Below, in pieces: positions 8,598-20,779 of a DNA stretch of 64,000 bases (position 1 is its first letter; each line of letters opens with the position of its first letter). A program made the translations under genes and the position numbers. The DNA is from AP-15 sp963747735 (GTDB lineage Bacteria; Pseudomonadota; Alphaproteobacteria; ATCC43930; CGMCC-115725): NCBI GenBank assembly GCA_963747735.1, contig CAVVGE010000008.1, forward strand, positions 259,700 to 323,699, read 5' to 3'. Under the pieces are notes generated by a model. It was given only the letters and a program-made list of their open reading frames with translations, searched no databases and was not told the origin of the DNA.

Positions 8598-9635
8598 ATG
8601 AAGCTGGCGATGACGTTGCGGGTCTCGCCCACGACCGGCATCGACATGGAAACGGTGTGGGAGGCCGAGCGGCTCGGGTTTGAGGCGGTCTGGGCCGGCG
8701 AAGCCTATGGCACCGATGCGGTGAGCCCGGTCGCCTGGGTGTTGGCGCAGACCAAAAAGATCAAGGCCGGCACCGGAATCATGCAGATGCCGGCGCGCAC
8801 CCCCGCCTGTGCCGCGATGACGGCGATGACCTTGCAGGCCTTGTCCGGCAACCGTTTTTTGTGCGGCATCGGGCCGTCGGGTCCGCAGGTGATCGAAGGC
8901 TGGCACGGCATGCCGTTTGGCAAGCCCTTGGCTCGCACCCGCGAATATGTCGCGGTGATCCGCCAAATCCTCGAGCGCAAGGCGCCGCTCGAGCATCATG
9001 GCGAGCATTACCGCATCCCCTATGATGGGCCGGGGGCGAGCGGGCTCGGCAAGCCCTTGCGCAGCATCATCCACGGCGACCCGAGCCTCAAAATCTATAC
9101 CGCCTCGATCGCACCGGCCGGGTTGCGGGTCGCCGGCGAGGTGGCCGACGGCACCCTGCCGTTCTTCATGTCGCCGGAACAGGCGGAGGTGATCGCCGGT
9201 CCGATCGCCGAAGGGATCGCCAAGACCGGCGGCGGCAAGACCCTCGCCGATTTTGACATCGCCCCTTATGTAAGAGTGGCAATCGGTGACGATCTCGCCC
9301 GCTGCCGCGATATGGTCCGGCCGAATTTTGCGCTCTATATCGGCGGCATGGGGGCGCGGTCGAAAAATTATTACAACGATCTGGCAAAGCGCATGGGCTA
9401 CGAGGCGGAGGCGGCGGCGATCCAGGACCTCTATCTCGCGGGCAAGCGCAAGGAGGCCGAGGCGGCGGTGCCGGACGCGCTGATCGACGAAACCTCGCTG
9501 ATCGGGACAAGGGAGCGCATCAGGGACCGCCTCCAGGCCTGGAAGGAATGCGCCGCCGATCATCGGGTGGGCTCGCTGGTGCTGGCCGGCGCCAGCATCG
9601 AGGCGATGCGCGTCGTCGCCGAAGCGGTATTGTGA
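8598..9635 (+). CDS. LLM-class F420-type oxidoreductase
   Basis: 345 residues starting MKLAMTLRVSPTTGIDMETV. The bacterial luciferase fold is shown by GFEAVWAGEAYGTDAVSPV, KKIKAGTGIMQMPARTPACA, LSGNRFLCGIGPSGPQVIEG and PLRSIIHGDPSLKIYTASI. The long C-terminal part (GMGARSKNYYNDLAKRMGYE ... LIGTRERIRDRLQAWKE) is typical of F420-dependent LLM proteins. Substrate is unknown. The next gene starts 26 bp downstream on the same strand, suggesting an operon. Confidence 0.88.
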   Translation: MKLAMTLRVSPTTGIDMETVWEAERLGFEAVWAGEAYGTDAVSPVAWVLAQTKKIKAGTGIMQMPARTPACAAMTAMTLQALSGNRFLCGIGPSGPQVIEGWHGMPFGKPLARTREYVAVIRQILERKAPLEHHGEHYRIPYDGPGASGLGKPLRSIIHGDPSLKIYTASIAPAGLRVAGEVADGTLPFFMSPEQAEVIAGPIAEGIAKTGGGKTLADFDIAPYVRVAIGDDLARCRDMVRPNFALYIGGMGARSKNYYNDLAKRMGYEAEAAAIQDLYLAGKRKEAEAAVPDALIDETSLIGTRERIRDRLQAWKECAADHRVGSLVLAGASIEAMRVVAEAVL

Positions 9636-9661
9636 ACGTCGCGCAGCATCAGGAGGCTGTG

Positions 9662-10241
9662 GTGAGCACCGTCGATGCCAACCGCGTGGTCCTGACCGGG
9701 GAAAATTCAGTCATCCGCCTCGGCACGGACGACAGCGACAATTTCTCGACCAACGCCACCTTTTGGCGCCTGCTGACCTCGGGGGCCGGCCCCGGCCACG
9801 TTCTCTATATAAAGAGCGAGCTGACCGCATTCGCGCTGGCAGATCTATTCGGACAACATCGCCATGGCGCGCTGGCTGCAATCGACCGTGCTGGGGGCGA
9901 TCAATGCCGAATTGCGTGACCTGACGATCCCGGTCGTCGACGCGTATTTCAGCAGATCGGGCGACGCGCGCGATTTTTGGACCGAACGATTGGAGGCGGG
10001 CGGCGAGGAAATCGCGCTGACCTGGCACGGGCTCGGCGAGCCGTTCCTGGTCCACACCCAGCCGAACACGATACCGGGGCGCCCCTACGGCATGTGCACG
10101 GTGCTGGTTCCCGCCTCGGGCGCGCGGCTGACCCGCAACGGCCGCGAGGCAAAAGGACGGCCCTGGCCCCGTGACCGCGAAGGCCGGCCCTCCAGCACCT
10201 GCGTCCTCGGCTTGTGCGAAAGCTGGACCGAGGTCCGATAG
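9662..10241 (+). pseudogene. Conserved hypothetical protein, one frameshift
   Basis: GTG start at 9662 with a strong AGGAGG at 9651-9656. Frame 2 reads STVDANRVVLTGENSVIRLG and PGHVLYIKSELTAFA; near 9836-9842 the coding signal moves to frame 0, which reads IYSDNIAMARWLQSTVLGAI, then GLGEPFLVHTQPNTIPGRPY and VLGLCESWTEVR before the stop at 10241. I do not recognise a named domain. The two halves fit one protein of about 190 residues, so either the gene is recently broken or a base is missing in the sequence. Confidence 0.55.
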
Positions 10242-10252
10242 GCAAATCGTCG

Positions 10253-10987
10253 ATGACGACATCGCTCGCCCCGCTCGCCGCCACGGTCGCCGCCACGGTC
10301 GAACGCGACGGCTTTGCCTTTGCACGGACGCCGGAAATGGGTGCGATCCTGGAAAGGGCAGGGTTGCGCGACTGGCCGTCCTTTGCCGCGAGCTGGGACG
10401 ATCTCGGCGTCGATGCCTATATGGCCGATGGCGGACGCTATCGCCGCCGGCGCTTTGCCGCGTTCCGCGCGGGTCCCGCCGGCATCGTCAGAAAACCGCA
10501 CCAGCCGCATTACCAGAGCCGCGATTACAATGCATTGAATGGCGGGATCGAGCGCTGGTTCGAGCCGGTGACCGATGCGGCCGCAGCCCATCCGGCGCTC
10601 ACTGCGATCCTCGACACCTGTCACAGGTTGTTCAATCGGCTGACGCCGCCGGCAATTCGACCGCAGGCCTGGCATGTCGAGCTGCACCAGTTTCGCATCG
10701 AGGCACGGCCTGGCGAGGCGGGGCGGCCAACCCCCGAGGGCATGCATCGCGACGGGGTCGATTGGGTGCTCGTGCTGATGGTCCGTCGCGAAAACGTGGA
10801 GAGCGGCGAAACCACGATCTACAACCTCGTCAAGGAGCCGCTCGGCAGCTTTACCCTCGCCGCCCCGCTCGATGCGGCGCTGGTCGACGACAGCCGTGTC
10901 TATCACGGCGTCACCGCGGTGACGCCGCTCGATCCATCGCGGCCCGCCTATCGCGACGTGCTGGTCGCCACCTTCCGCCGCGAATAG
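10253..10987 (+). CDS. 2OG-Fe(II) dioxygenase family protein
   Basis: 244 residues starting MTTSLAPLAATVAATVERDG. It matches the 2OG-Fe_dioxy family (PF10014, which includes amino-acid hydroxylases): the Fe-binding H-x-D is visible in EGMHRDGVDWVLVLM and the distal His in DDSRVYHGVTAVTPLDPS. The stretch HVELHQFRIEARPGE is also typical. Likely a free amino-acid or small-molecule hydroxylase using 2-oxoglutarate, oxygen and Fe(II). It starts 11 bp after the preceding gene. Confidence 0.78.
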   Translation: MTTSLAPLAATVAATVERDGFAFARTPEMGAILERAGLRDWPSFAASWDDLGVDAYMADGGRYRRRRFAAFRAGPAGIVRKPHQPHYQSRDYNALNGGIERWFEPVTDAAAAHPALTAILDTCHRLFNRLTPPAIRPQAWHVELHQFRIEARPGEAGRPTPEGMHRDGVDWVLVLMVRRENVESGETTIYNLVKEPLGSFTLAAPLDAALVDDSRVYHGVTAVTPLDPSRPAYRDVLVATFRRE

Positions 10988-11272
10988 CCGCCTCGCACCG
11001 GTAGATTGCCGGGGCCATCGCGGTCCCGCTCCGCGCCCGGCTGCCGGGGCATGCCGGCTTTCAGCTATCGGAGCTGACCCTTAAGTATTGGGCATTTGAC
11101 CAGGCGGCAATGCCGATTGCGAGCCCCAAGCAACAAGGCTTCGCTCGCCCTAAGCTTACATGAAAATTGCGCATCGCAAGCGCTGTTTCCTCTTGCTGCG
11201 AACCTGCTCTAGCATCAGCCGCAACAAAAACGATGAACAACGGCGCCGCGAGCGCCGAGAGGGAGAAAACCG

Positions 11273-12604
11273 ATGACCGCAGCCCACATCGCCATCAACG
11301 GCCTTTCCACCACCGAGCACAGCCGGCAATTGCGGCGTGCAGTGATCGCCAGCACCGTCGGGACGATTATCGAGGCGTACGACTTTTTGCTCTATGTGCT
11401 GGTGGCGCCGCTGGTGTTTGCGAAATTGTTTTTCCCGACCTCCGATCCGCTGGTCGGGATCTTGCAGGCTTTTGGCATTTACGCCGTTGGCTTTGTCGCG
11501 CGGCCGGTCGGCGCGGCGCTGTTTGGGCATTACGGCGATCGCATCGGGCGCAAGGTGACGCTGATCGCGACCTTGCTGCTGACCGGGCTTTCGACCTTTG
11601 CCGTCGGTTTTGTGCCGGGCTATGCGTCGATCGGCATCTGGGGTGCCGTTATTCTGACCGCCGTCCGCTTTATTCAGGGCCTCGGCATCGGCGGCGAATG
11701 GGGCGGCGCCACCTTGATGGCAATGGAATGGGCGCGCACCGACGCGCATCGCGGCTTTATCACCTCATGGCCGCAATGGGGCGGCCCGGCCGGGCTCTTC
11801 TTCGCCAACGTCGCGGTGCTGATCTTTAGCGCGGTCTCGGGCGACCAGTTTCTGACCTGGGGCTGGCGCGTGCCGTTCTGGCTGTCGATCATCATGGTCG
11901 GGATCGGCCTGTACATCCGGCTCGGCATCCTTGAGACCCCGATCTTCGCCCGCCTGCTCGAAGAACGCCGGATCGAGCGCACCCCGGTCGTCGAGGTGAT
12001 CAAACGACAGCCTAAGCAGATCATCCTGACGATGCTGGCGCGGATGGCCGAGCAAGGGCCGTTTTACGTCTATGCCGCTTTTGTCTTTGTCTATGGGACC
12101 AAGGTCTCCGGCGCCTCGCGCGACTTTCTGCTGACCGCCTTGCTCGTCGCGACCGGCCTGTCGGCGGTGACGATCCCGTTGTCCGGACACATCTCGGACC
12201 GCATCGGCCGCAAGCGGATGTACCTGATCGGCGCCGCCGCCACGGGGATTTTTGCCTTCTTCTACTTCGCGATGATGAACACCGCGGCCCCGGCGCTGAT
12301 TTTCCTCGCGATCGTGTTGTCGTTCATTCCGCACGATATGATGTACGGCCCGCAGGCGGCGCTGATCGCCGAATGCTTTACGCCGCGGCTGCGCTATAGC
12401 GGCTCTTCCCTGGGCTTCCATCTCTCTTCGATCATTGCCGGCGGACCGGCGCCGCTGATTGCGACGGCCTTGTTCGCAGCGACCGGGTCGGGCTATGCGA
12501 TCGCGCTCTACATCCTGTTCTGCGCGATCGTCAGCATAGGCGCCACCGCGTTCTTGCCCGACTACACGGGCCGCGACGTCTCGCGCGAGCACGACGCGGC
12601 CTAA
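11273..12604 (+). CDS. MFS transporter, metabolite:H+ symporter (MHS) type
   Basis: 443 residues with 12 predicted membrane helices. The start is MTAAHIAINGLSTTEHSRQL. MHS hallmarks are STVGTIIEAYDFLLYVLVAP, the loop 2-3 motif GHYGDRIGRKVTL, RFIQGLGIGGEWGGATLM and a second HISDRIGRKRMYLIG in the second half. Relatives carry organic acids, osmolytes or aromatic acids with protons across the inner membrane; the substrate here cannot be fixed. The GST gene 42 bp downstream on the same strand may be co-transcribed. Confidence 0.9.
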   Translation: MTAAHIAINGLSTTEHSRQLRRAVIASTVGTIIEAYDFLLYVLVAPLVFAKLFFPTSDPLVGILQAFGIYAVGFVARPVGAALFGHYGDRIGRKVTLIATLLLTGLSTFAVGFVPGYASIGIWGAVILTAVRFIQGLGIGGEWGGATLMAMEWARTDAHRGFITSWPQWGGPAGLFFANVAVLIFSAVSGDQFLTWGWRVPFWLSIIMVGIGLYIRLGILETPIFARLLEERRIERTPVVEVIKRQPKQIILTMLARMAEQGPFYVYAAFVFVYGTKVSGASRDFLLTALLVATGLSAVTIPLSGHISDRIGRKRMYLIGAAATGIFAFFYFAMMNTAAPALIFLAIVLSFIPHDMMYGPQAALIAECFTPRLRYSGSSLGFHLSSIIAGGPAPLIATALFAATGSGYAIALYILFCAIVSIGATAFLPDYTGRDVSREHDAA

Positions 12605-12646
12605 CCCAGCCAACGAGCACAATCTCAGCTCAAGAAAGGAAGCTCG

Positions 12647-13369
12647 ATGCTCGATTTGCATTTCTGGCCGACGCCGAACGGCAAGAAGGTCACGATCCTG
12701 CTCGAAGAATTGGGGCTGAAATACAATTTGGTCCCCTGCAATATCGGGCGCGGCGATCAGTTCAAGCCGGAATTCCTGAAACTGAACCCGAACCACCGGA
12801 TGCCGGTCCTGGTCGATCACGCGCCCAAAGGCGGCGGCGCCCCGATCGGCATTTTCGAATCGGGTGCGATCATGATGTATCTGGCGGAAAAGGAAGGGCG
12901 CTTCTTTCCGCAGGACACGCGCGGCAAGTACGAAGTCACGCAATGGCTCATCTGGCAGATGGCCAATCAGGGGCCAAAGCTCGGCGAATGCGGTCATTTC
13001 CGCCGCGCCGGCCCGGATGCCGGCGATTTGAGCTATGCGGTCCGGCGCTTTACCGACGAGGCGAACCGGCTTTACGGCGTTATGAACAACCGCCTCTCCG
13101 ATCGCAAATATTTGTGCGGCGACGATTATACGATTGCCGACATGATCTCCTACCCGTGGACCGTCGGCTGGGAGGCGCAGGGCCAGGACATCGGGGAGTT
13201 CAAGCATTTCAAGCGCTGGTTCGACGAGATCGGCAACCGACCGGCGGTCAAGCGCGGGATGGAGACCGGCAACAATCTGCGCGTCGACCCCGCCACCCTC
13301 TCGGCCGAAGAACGGGCGCAGATGCGCAAGATAATGTACAACCAGCGCGCGATCCTAGCTCCGGCCTAA
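12647..13369 (+). CDS. YfcG-like glutathione S-transferase
   Basis: 240 residues starting MLDLHFWPTPNGKKVTILLE, with NHRMPVLVD (cis-Pro loop), GIFESGAIMMYLAEKEG (Glu/Ser binding the gamma-glutamyl group) and a helical domain with DDYTIADMISYPWTVGW. This is the Nu-class GST / disulfide-bond oxidoreductase pattern. A purine-rich AAGGAAG lies just upstream of the ATG. It sits next to a transporter rather than an obvious thiol pathway; the cytosolic function is inferred from family. Confidence 0.88.
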   Translation: MLDLHFWPTPNGKKVTILLEELGLKYNLVPCNIGRGDQFKPEFLKLNPNHRMPVLVDHAPKGGGAPIGIFESGAIMMYLAEKEGRFFPQDTRGKYEVTQWLIWQMANQGPKLGECGHFRRAGPDAGDLSYAVRRFTDEANRLYGVMNNRLSDRKYLCGDDYTIADMISYPWTVGWEAQGQDIGEFKHFKRWFDEIGNRPAVKRGMETGNNLRVDPATLSAEERAQMRKIMYNQRAILAPA

Positions 13370-13513
13370 AGACCTCTGTGATACTTGACAGCGCCGTCCG
13401 GCATCTCGTCGTGCCCGCGACCGCCGGCACCCGTTCACCTTTGCCGGGGCCGCCGCCGGCCCCGGCGGCGGGCGGGGGTTGGGCGGGACACCGCCCCGTC
13501 CGCGCCGGGAGGA

Positions 13514-14740
13514 TCAGCTGCGGTAGCTGGCGTTGATGTCGATGTAGCCGTGGGTCAGGTCGCAGGTCCACACCGTTGCCGCACCTCGGCCGAGGCCGAG
13601 ATCGACGGCGATGCCGATCTCGCGGCCGGCCATGTGGGCGGCGACCGGCGCCTCGTCATAGCCCGGCACCGGCTCGCCGCGCGCGACGATCTCGATGCCG
13701 CCGACCGAGATCGACAGCCGGTCGCGATCGACCATCTCGCCGGCCTTGCCGACGGCCATGACGACGCGGCCCCAATTGGCGTCGCCGGCGGAAAGCGCGG
13801 TCTTGACCAGCGGCGAGTTGCCGATCGCCAAGCCGATGCGCCGCGCCGAGCGCGCGGTCTCGGCGCCGGTCACCGTGATCGTCACGAATTTCTGCGCGCC
13901 CTCGCCGTCGCGCACGACCTGCTGCGCCAGATCGATCGAGACCCGATCGAGCGCCCGGCGGAAATCTTCGAGCCGCGGATCGTCGGGGCTCGCCGCCGGC
14001 CGGTGCGCCGCCTGCTGCGTTGCGCACAGCAGCAGGGTGTCGCTGGTCGAAGTGTCGCCATCGACGGTGATCGAGTTGAACGACCGGTCGGCCGCAGCCA
14101 CGAGGAGCGGCTGCAGCACCGAGGCCGGCAGGCTCGCGTCGGTAAAGACATAGGCCAGCATCGTCGCCATATCGGGGGCGATCATGCCCGAGCCCTTGGC
14201 AAAGCCGTTGAGCCGCACCTGGACCCCGTCGATCGTCGCCCTCGCGGTGGCACCCTTTGCAAAGGTATCGGTGGTCATGATCGCGCGCGCCGCCGGCTGC
14301 CACCCGTCGGCCGACAATGCCGCATATGCTCGTGGGAGCGCATCGACGATCTTTTGCACCGGCAGGCGCTCGCCGATGACCCCGGTCGAGGCGACAAAGA
14401 CCTGCCGCGGGTCGCAGCCGAGGAGGCGCGCCGCCGTGGCCGCCGTCGTCTCTACCGCGTCGCGCCCGGCGCGGCCGGTGAAGACATTGGCATTGCCGGA
14501 ATTGGCGACGACGGCGCGCGCCGCGCCGCCCGGCAGGCATTCGCGGCACCACACCACCGGGGCGCCCGCGGTCAGCGAGCGGGTAAAGACACCGGCAACG
14601 GCGCTTCCCGGCGCGAGCTCGACGAGCATCAAATCGTCACGGCCGGCATAGCGCACGCCGCAGGCGGTCGCGGCGAGCCGGATTCCGGCGATCGGCGGCA
14701 GGTCGGGAAAGCGCGCGGGCGCGAGCGGGGAGACGGACAT
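13514..14740 (-). CDS. argJ: Bifunctional ornithine acetyltransferase / N-acetylglutamate synthase
   Basis: ArgJ, 408 residues, arginine biosynthesis: transfers acetyl from N-acetylornithine to glutamate and can also use acetyl-CoA. The precursor self-cleaves before a Thr that becomes the nucleophile; here that is the Ala-Thr pair in GSGMIAPDMATMLAYV, with Thr at about residue 193. Other motifs are VVANSGNANVFTG, ASTGVIGERLPV, NSITVDGDTSTSDTLLL and the C-terminal YIDINASYRS. It lies 15 bp downstream of the parvulin gene on the same strand, so the two probably share a transcript, and they are divergent from secA. Confidence 0.95.
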   Translation of the reverse strand: MSVSPLAPARFPDLPPIAGIRLAATACGVRYAGRDDLMLVELAPGSAVAGVFTRSLTAGAPVVWCRECLPGGAARAVVANSGNANVFTGRAGRDAVETTAATAARLLGCDPRQVFVASTGVIGERLPVQKIVDALPRAYAALSADGWQPAARAIMTTDTFAKGATARATIDGVQVRLNGFAKGSGMIAPDMATMLAYVFTDASLPASVLQPLLVAAADRSFNSITVDGDTSTSDTLLLCATQQAAHRPAASPDDPRLEDFRRALDRVSIDLAQQVVRDGEGAQKFVTITVTGAETARSARRIGLAIGNSPLVKTALSAGDANWGRVVMAVGKAGEMVDRDRLSISVGGIEIVARGEPVPGYDEAPVAAHMAGREIGIAVDLGLGRGAATVWTCDLTHGYIDINASYRS

Positions 14741-14755
14741 CGAGCCGGTCCCGGG

Positions 14756-15667
14756 TCAGGGCTGCTTGTGCGGCGGCATCGGCTTGCCGTCGAGGCCAAA
14801 CGTCTCGACCTTGGCGTCCTGGCGCAGCTCCTTGAGCTTGGCCTCGACAACCTCGCGCGCCGCCAGCCGGCTGACGTCGGCGCGCGCCTCCTCGAAAGTC
14901 GGCGGCTTTTTCGTCCGGTGGTCTTCGACGAGGATCACATGCCAGCCGAACTGGGTCTTGACCGGCGTCTTGGTGTACTGGCCCTTTGGCAGCGCGAAGG
15001 CGACGGCGGTGAACTCCGGCACCATGTCGCCGCGGGTGAAATAGCCGAGGTCGCCGCCCGAAGCCGCGCCGGGATCGGTCGAATATTTTTTGGCGAGGGT
15101 GGCGAAATCCGCCCCCTTGTCGAGCTGGGCGATGATCGACTTCGCCTCGGCTTCGGTCTTGACCAGAATATGGCGGGCGCGCACCTCCTCCTGCGCCGAT
15201 TGGTCCTTGATATAGGTCTGGTAGCGCGCCTTCAGCTTGTCCTCGGTTTCGGCGGCGCTGATCGCTTGCTCGAGATAGGTCCGCTGGACCAGCCGGTCGC
15301 GGTATTGCTGAACATTCTCCGCGACCGTCGGATCCTGGTCGAGATGCGCTTTGCGCGCCGCCTCGGTGATCAGCTCGCCATCGACGAGCCGGTCCACCAG
15401 GATCGGGTAGATCTGCGCGAGCGGCAGCTTTTGCGCCTGTGCCGGCAAGGTTTTTTGCGCCTCCTCGACATCGGAAAGGTGGAACTCCTTGCCGCCGACA
15501 CGCGCCACCACCGGATTGCCCGGCGGCAGGGCCGGCGCCGCCGCCGGTTGCGGCGGGGCGGGCTGGGCTGGGGCCGGCTCGGCCGGGTTGGGCTCGGCCC
15601 CGGGCGCCGATCGGCCGCCGCCAAGGGCGAGCACAAATGCCGCAGCAATGAAGAGACGAGAGACCAT
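14756..15667 (-). CDS. Parvulin-type peptidyl-prolyl isomerase, exported
   Basis: The start at 15667 (MVSRLFIAAAFVLALGGG) gives a normal signal peptide and a 303-residue protein; the frame is open further upstream but that part is not conserved. After a Pro/Ala linker comes a SurA_N-like helical part (GKEFHLSDVEEAQKTLP), then the rotamase domain: VRARHILVKTEAEAKSII, FATLAKKYSTDPGAASGGDL, GYFTRGDMVPEFTAVAF and KTQFGWHVILVEDHR. Periplasmic folding of exported proteins is the family role. It sits upstream of argJ and back to back with secA, which also serves export. Confidence 0.9.
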   Translation of the reverse strand: MVSRLFIAAAFVLALGGGRSAPGAEPNPAEPAPAQPAPPQPAAAPALPPGNPVVARVGGKEFHLSDVEEAQKTLPAQAQKLPLAQIYPILVDRLVDGELITEAARKAHLDQDPTVAENVQQYRDRLVQRTYLEQAISAAETEDKLKARYQTYIKDQSAQEEVRARHILVKTEAEAKSIIAQLDKGADFATLAKKYSTDPGAASGGDLGYFTRGDMVPEFTAVAFALPKGQYTKTPVKTQFGWHVILVEDHRTKKPPTFEEARADVSRLAAREVVEAKLKELRQDAKVETFGLDGKPMPPHKQP

Positions 15668-15871
15668 CGCAAAGACCCATTGGCGGAAAGCACGAGCGAA
15701 CCCCGGCTGTTCATCAATGCATATCGACGCCATCGCGACAAGCGAGCACGTCGCTCGCAGCCCGGCGCGATGGGGCCGCCCCGAATTGACACCCTGCGCC
15801 GCTCCGCCTATCTCTGAACTGGCCGCCGTGCGAATATCTCCCGCCATTCGTTTCCGATTTCCGAGGGTTTC

Positions 15872-18601
<2,730 letters not shown>

Positions 18602-18670
18602 GGCCCGCGTCCGGCGCGCGCGCGATATCGACAAGCCGGGGGGGCTTTGCTATAGAGCGCCCGGTTCGGC

Positions 18671-18755
<85 letters not shown>

Positions 18756-18772
18756 AGGCTTACATTGAGGCG

Positions 18773-19075
18773 ATGGTATCTGTGGAGAACTCTGGTAGCA
18801 AATCGGTAGCGCCTGATGCAAGGACGCTTGCCGCTCAGCTTGAGCGATTTGTCGAGACCGCGAGGCAGGTTCCGGTCGCGCCAAAGGTCGAGCATATGAA
18901 GGGCGGGTTTCAGATCCAGGTGCTGGCAACACCCAATCCGCCGCCATCGTCTCTCTTGCGAGAGAGCGTTTTTGCCGAATGCATCGGCAAGCTCTCTGAA
19001 GCTGATCGCGCTGAGCTTTCGAGGATTTTGAAACTGTTGATCGGTCAGTTCAGCTTGCCTCCCCGCGGCTCCTGA
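18773..19075 (+). CDS. Small hypothetical protein in the tRNA-Lys island
   Basis: 100 residues starting MVSVENSGSKSVAPDARTLA, with ESVFAECIGKLSEADRAELS and RILKLLIGQFSL. No recognised domain; a helical, moderately charged protein. It is the first frame after the left attachment repeat. Its 3' end overlaps by 31 bp the end of a convergent small gene, so one of the two may not be expressed. Confidence 0.4.
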   Translation: MVSVENSGSKSVAPDARTLAAQLERFVETARQVPVAPKVEHMKGGFQIQVLATPNPPPSSLLRESVFAECIGKLSEADRAELSRILKLLIGQFSLPPRGS

Positions 19076-19269
19076 AGCGCCTCGACCGCGAGCCTGATCC
19101 GAACCCATACGTGCCAGCCTTCGGCGTCGCCGCGGTCGAGCATCGTTCCGGCACGCTTGGTCGCTGCCGATGCGGCATCCGCGCCGTGCTGCCGGATCAG
19201 CAGATTGGCCGCGCGGTAGATGTCGATATCGGGCAACCCGCGGCATCCCGCCACACTGTCGAGCCGCAT
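19045..19269 (-). CDS. Small conserved helical protein (DIYRAANLLIRQHG family)
   Basis: 74 residues: GLPDIDIYRAANLLIRQHG, ADAASAATKRAGTMLDRGDA, EGWHVWVRIRLAVEALQ. This pattern is typical of a widespread small alphaproteobacterial protein of unknown function whose members begin with P-[DE]-I-D-I-[WY]-R-A-A-x-L. A truncated relative lies at 28652-28747. The start at 19269 gives a short N-terminal extension; a later start nearer the DIDIYR motif is possible. Often seen on islands and near phage genes. Confidence 0.6.
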   Translation of the reverse strand: MRLDSVAGCRGLPDIDIYRAANLLIRQHGADAASAATKRAGTMLDRGDAEGWHVWVRIRLAVEALQEPRGGKLN

Positions 19270-19341
19270 CGCTCATCGAGAGTGTGTGATAGTCAAGCAA
19301 GGGGAAAAAATCGGCCCTTTCTTTTTGGGAGGAATCAGCCC

Positions 19342-19556
19342 GTGGCAGACCAACCTGTCGTGCACATCGGCGAAAATTCGCCGGAACATGTGGCGCTCCA
19401 ACTGTTCCGGATCGTGGCTACCGTTGAGGAAAAAGCTTTAACGTGAGAGGCGCCGTCGATCGCAAATGGGTCCTTGATACCTATGCCGAATGCCTGAATG
19501 CGGTACAGCAGCCCGGCGGTCGCATCTCCCCAGTTACGATGCCAAGATCGGGCAGG
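19342..19556 (+). pseudogene. Small conserved protein (VVHIGENSPE family), frameshifted
   Basis: GTG start at 19342 behind GGGAGGA; frame 1 reads ADQPVVHIGENSPEHVALQL and FRIVATVEEKAL and then stops at 19446. The second half of the same protein, VDRKWVLDTYAECLNAV, follows immediately in frame 0 from 19455. Together they make one ~65-residue protein of a type common in rhizobial genomes and prophage-like islands. It is broken by a frame change at about 19440-19455. Confidence 0.55.
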
Positions 19557-19701
19557 TAATCGCCGCGGACCCCTTCCCGCACTCATCGAGGCTGGAAGGT
19601 GCTGCGCGGGATCCTCGCGAAACTGGAACCGACGGCCGAGCGTGCGGAAACCGTTGCCGTCTCCGACGGCTGATGCCGGCCAGGGATCGGAGGTCGGAGA
19701 G

Positions 19702-20181
19702 ATGAGCGACGCATTTTCTGATCGCGAGCGCTGGTGGTGCGTCATCGGATACGAGATAACGATGCTGAGGGCAGCACTTACGATTGAGATGACGGTAAAT
19801 GGTCCTGCTGACAATGCGCGGCTGTCAAAATGGCTGCTCGATAATCTCATCGCCGAGGGTAAGATATTACACATCCGCAACCTGTGCGACTTTTGTACAT
19901 CTCGGAAGCCGGACGACATTAAGCCTTGTGATCTCTTTGACGATTACCATACAGACGATAAATACGTTCGGCTGAGGAAGCTCATTGAGTCACTGTCGCG
20001 GCAATACGGGGCGAGCCATCAGAAAAACAGTCCACGTTGGGTTTTCAATAAAAAGCTAGCTCATCCAACCAAGGAGCGCGGAAAGCGTTTCGAATACGGA
20101 CCCTACCTGAATCAGATCTGGCCACTGCTTGAAAAAATCATTATCGAAGTGGAGTCGCTGCGAGGACGGCCCTTCGCCTAA
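19702..20181 (+). CDS. Hypothetical protein, island cargo
   Basis: 160 residues starting MSDAFSDRERWWCVIGYEIT with GGAG 5-10 nt upstream. It is acidic/aromatic and helical, with NLCDFCTSRKPDDIKPCDLF, a C-x2-C arrangement that is probably not a full zinc site, and FEYGPYLNQIWPLLEKIII near the end. GC is lower than the flanking chromosome, consistent with transfer. I recognise no domain. It is the largest intact gene inside the tRNA-Lys island. Confidence 0.6.
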   Translation: MSDAFSDRERWWCVIGYEITMLRAALTIEMTVNGPADNARLSKWLLDNLIAEGKILHIRNLCDFCTSRKPDDIKPCDLFDDYHTDDKYVRLRKLIESLSRQYGASHQKNSPRWVFNKKLAHPTKERGKRFEYGPYLNQIWPLLEKIIIEVESLRGRPFA

Positions 20182-20230
20182 CGGTGACCGATTTGGTTGC
20201 CGAGGTCATCGGCGGGCCGCGGAAGTTCGC

Positions 20231-20270
20231 TAAGGGGGGCGCACCCAGCGGGGGGCCGGGTGCGCCCTTA
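20231..20270. terminator. Strong hairpin after the island cargo gene
   Basis: TAAGGG plus GGGCGCACCC pairs with GGGTGCGCCC plus TTA around a G-rich loop, 50 bp after the stop of the 19702-20181 gene. No clear T-run follows on the plus strand, so termination is plausible but not certain. Confidence 0.5.
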
Positions 20271-20416
20271 TCGGAAGCCCCTCCCCGAGGCTCCCCGCCT
20301 GGCCGGGGTGATCGGGGTGTGAGCCGATTGTCCCCGGCCGGACTTACGAACGAAACCCGGTGCATCCGCGGCAAGTTCCGGGAACCCAGGGCGCGGAAGC
20401 CGCAAGGACACAAAAA

Positions 20417-20436
20417 GCCCGGCCTCGCGGCCGGGC
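20417..20436 (-). terminator. Rho-independent terminator of the small exported-protein gene
   Basis: Read on the minus strand, GCCCGGCC, loop GCGA, GGCCGGGC is followed by TTTTTG. It lies about 18 bp after the stop of the 20454-20729 gene and is a textbook intrinsic terminator. Confidence 0.85.
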
Positions 20437-20453
20437 CTGGCGTGCCCGCAACT

Positions 20454-20729
20454 TCAGCAGCGATGCCAGCTACACCAGTCGCGGCGAGCGTAACTGTGTT
20501 GCCACCAGCCTTCATGCCAGCGGGGCCCGCGGTAGCTCCACGGACGCCACTCGTGGGGATACCAGCGGTCTCCCCACCAGAAGCCGACGCCGGGCGCAAC
20601 ATAAACGCCAACGGCCGGGCGCGGCGGTTCGCACCAGTCGCGCCCTCCAGGGCCGCACCAGTTGGCGCCTGCCGGCAGAGCAAATCCGATGCCGAGCGCC
20701 AAGACGATTGCAGAGAGAAGCGTTTTCAT
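20454..20729 (-). CDS. Small exported Trp/His/Cys-rich protein
   Basis: 91 residues. The start at 20729 gives a signal peptide (MKTLLSAIVLALGIGFAL, cleavage after AGA) followed by NWCGPGGRDWCEPPRPAVG, GVGFWWGDRWYPHEWRPWS and a tail ARRDWCSWHRC. It resembles short secreted proteins rich in W, R, H and G that are common in rhizobial and related genomes. The paired Cys residues suggest disulfides in the periplasm. The transcription unit is closed by a terminator on each side (20417-20436 and 20780-20797). Confidence 0.6.
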   Translation of the reverse strand: MKTLLSAIVLALGIGFALPAGANWCGPGGRDWCEPPRPAVGVYVAPGVGFWWGDRWYPHEWRPWSYRGPRWHEGWWQHSYARRDWCSWHRC

Positions 20730-20779
20730 GCTCCAGCAAACGCTGGACCGCGACGGATTCCTCCCAAGGACACAAAAAA

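Noticed and set aside
13385..15817. 810-codon plus-strand frame
   Set aside because: Shadow of argJ and the parvulin gene, both with clear motifs on the other strand.
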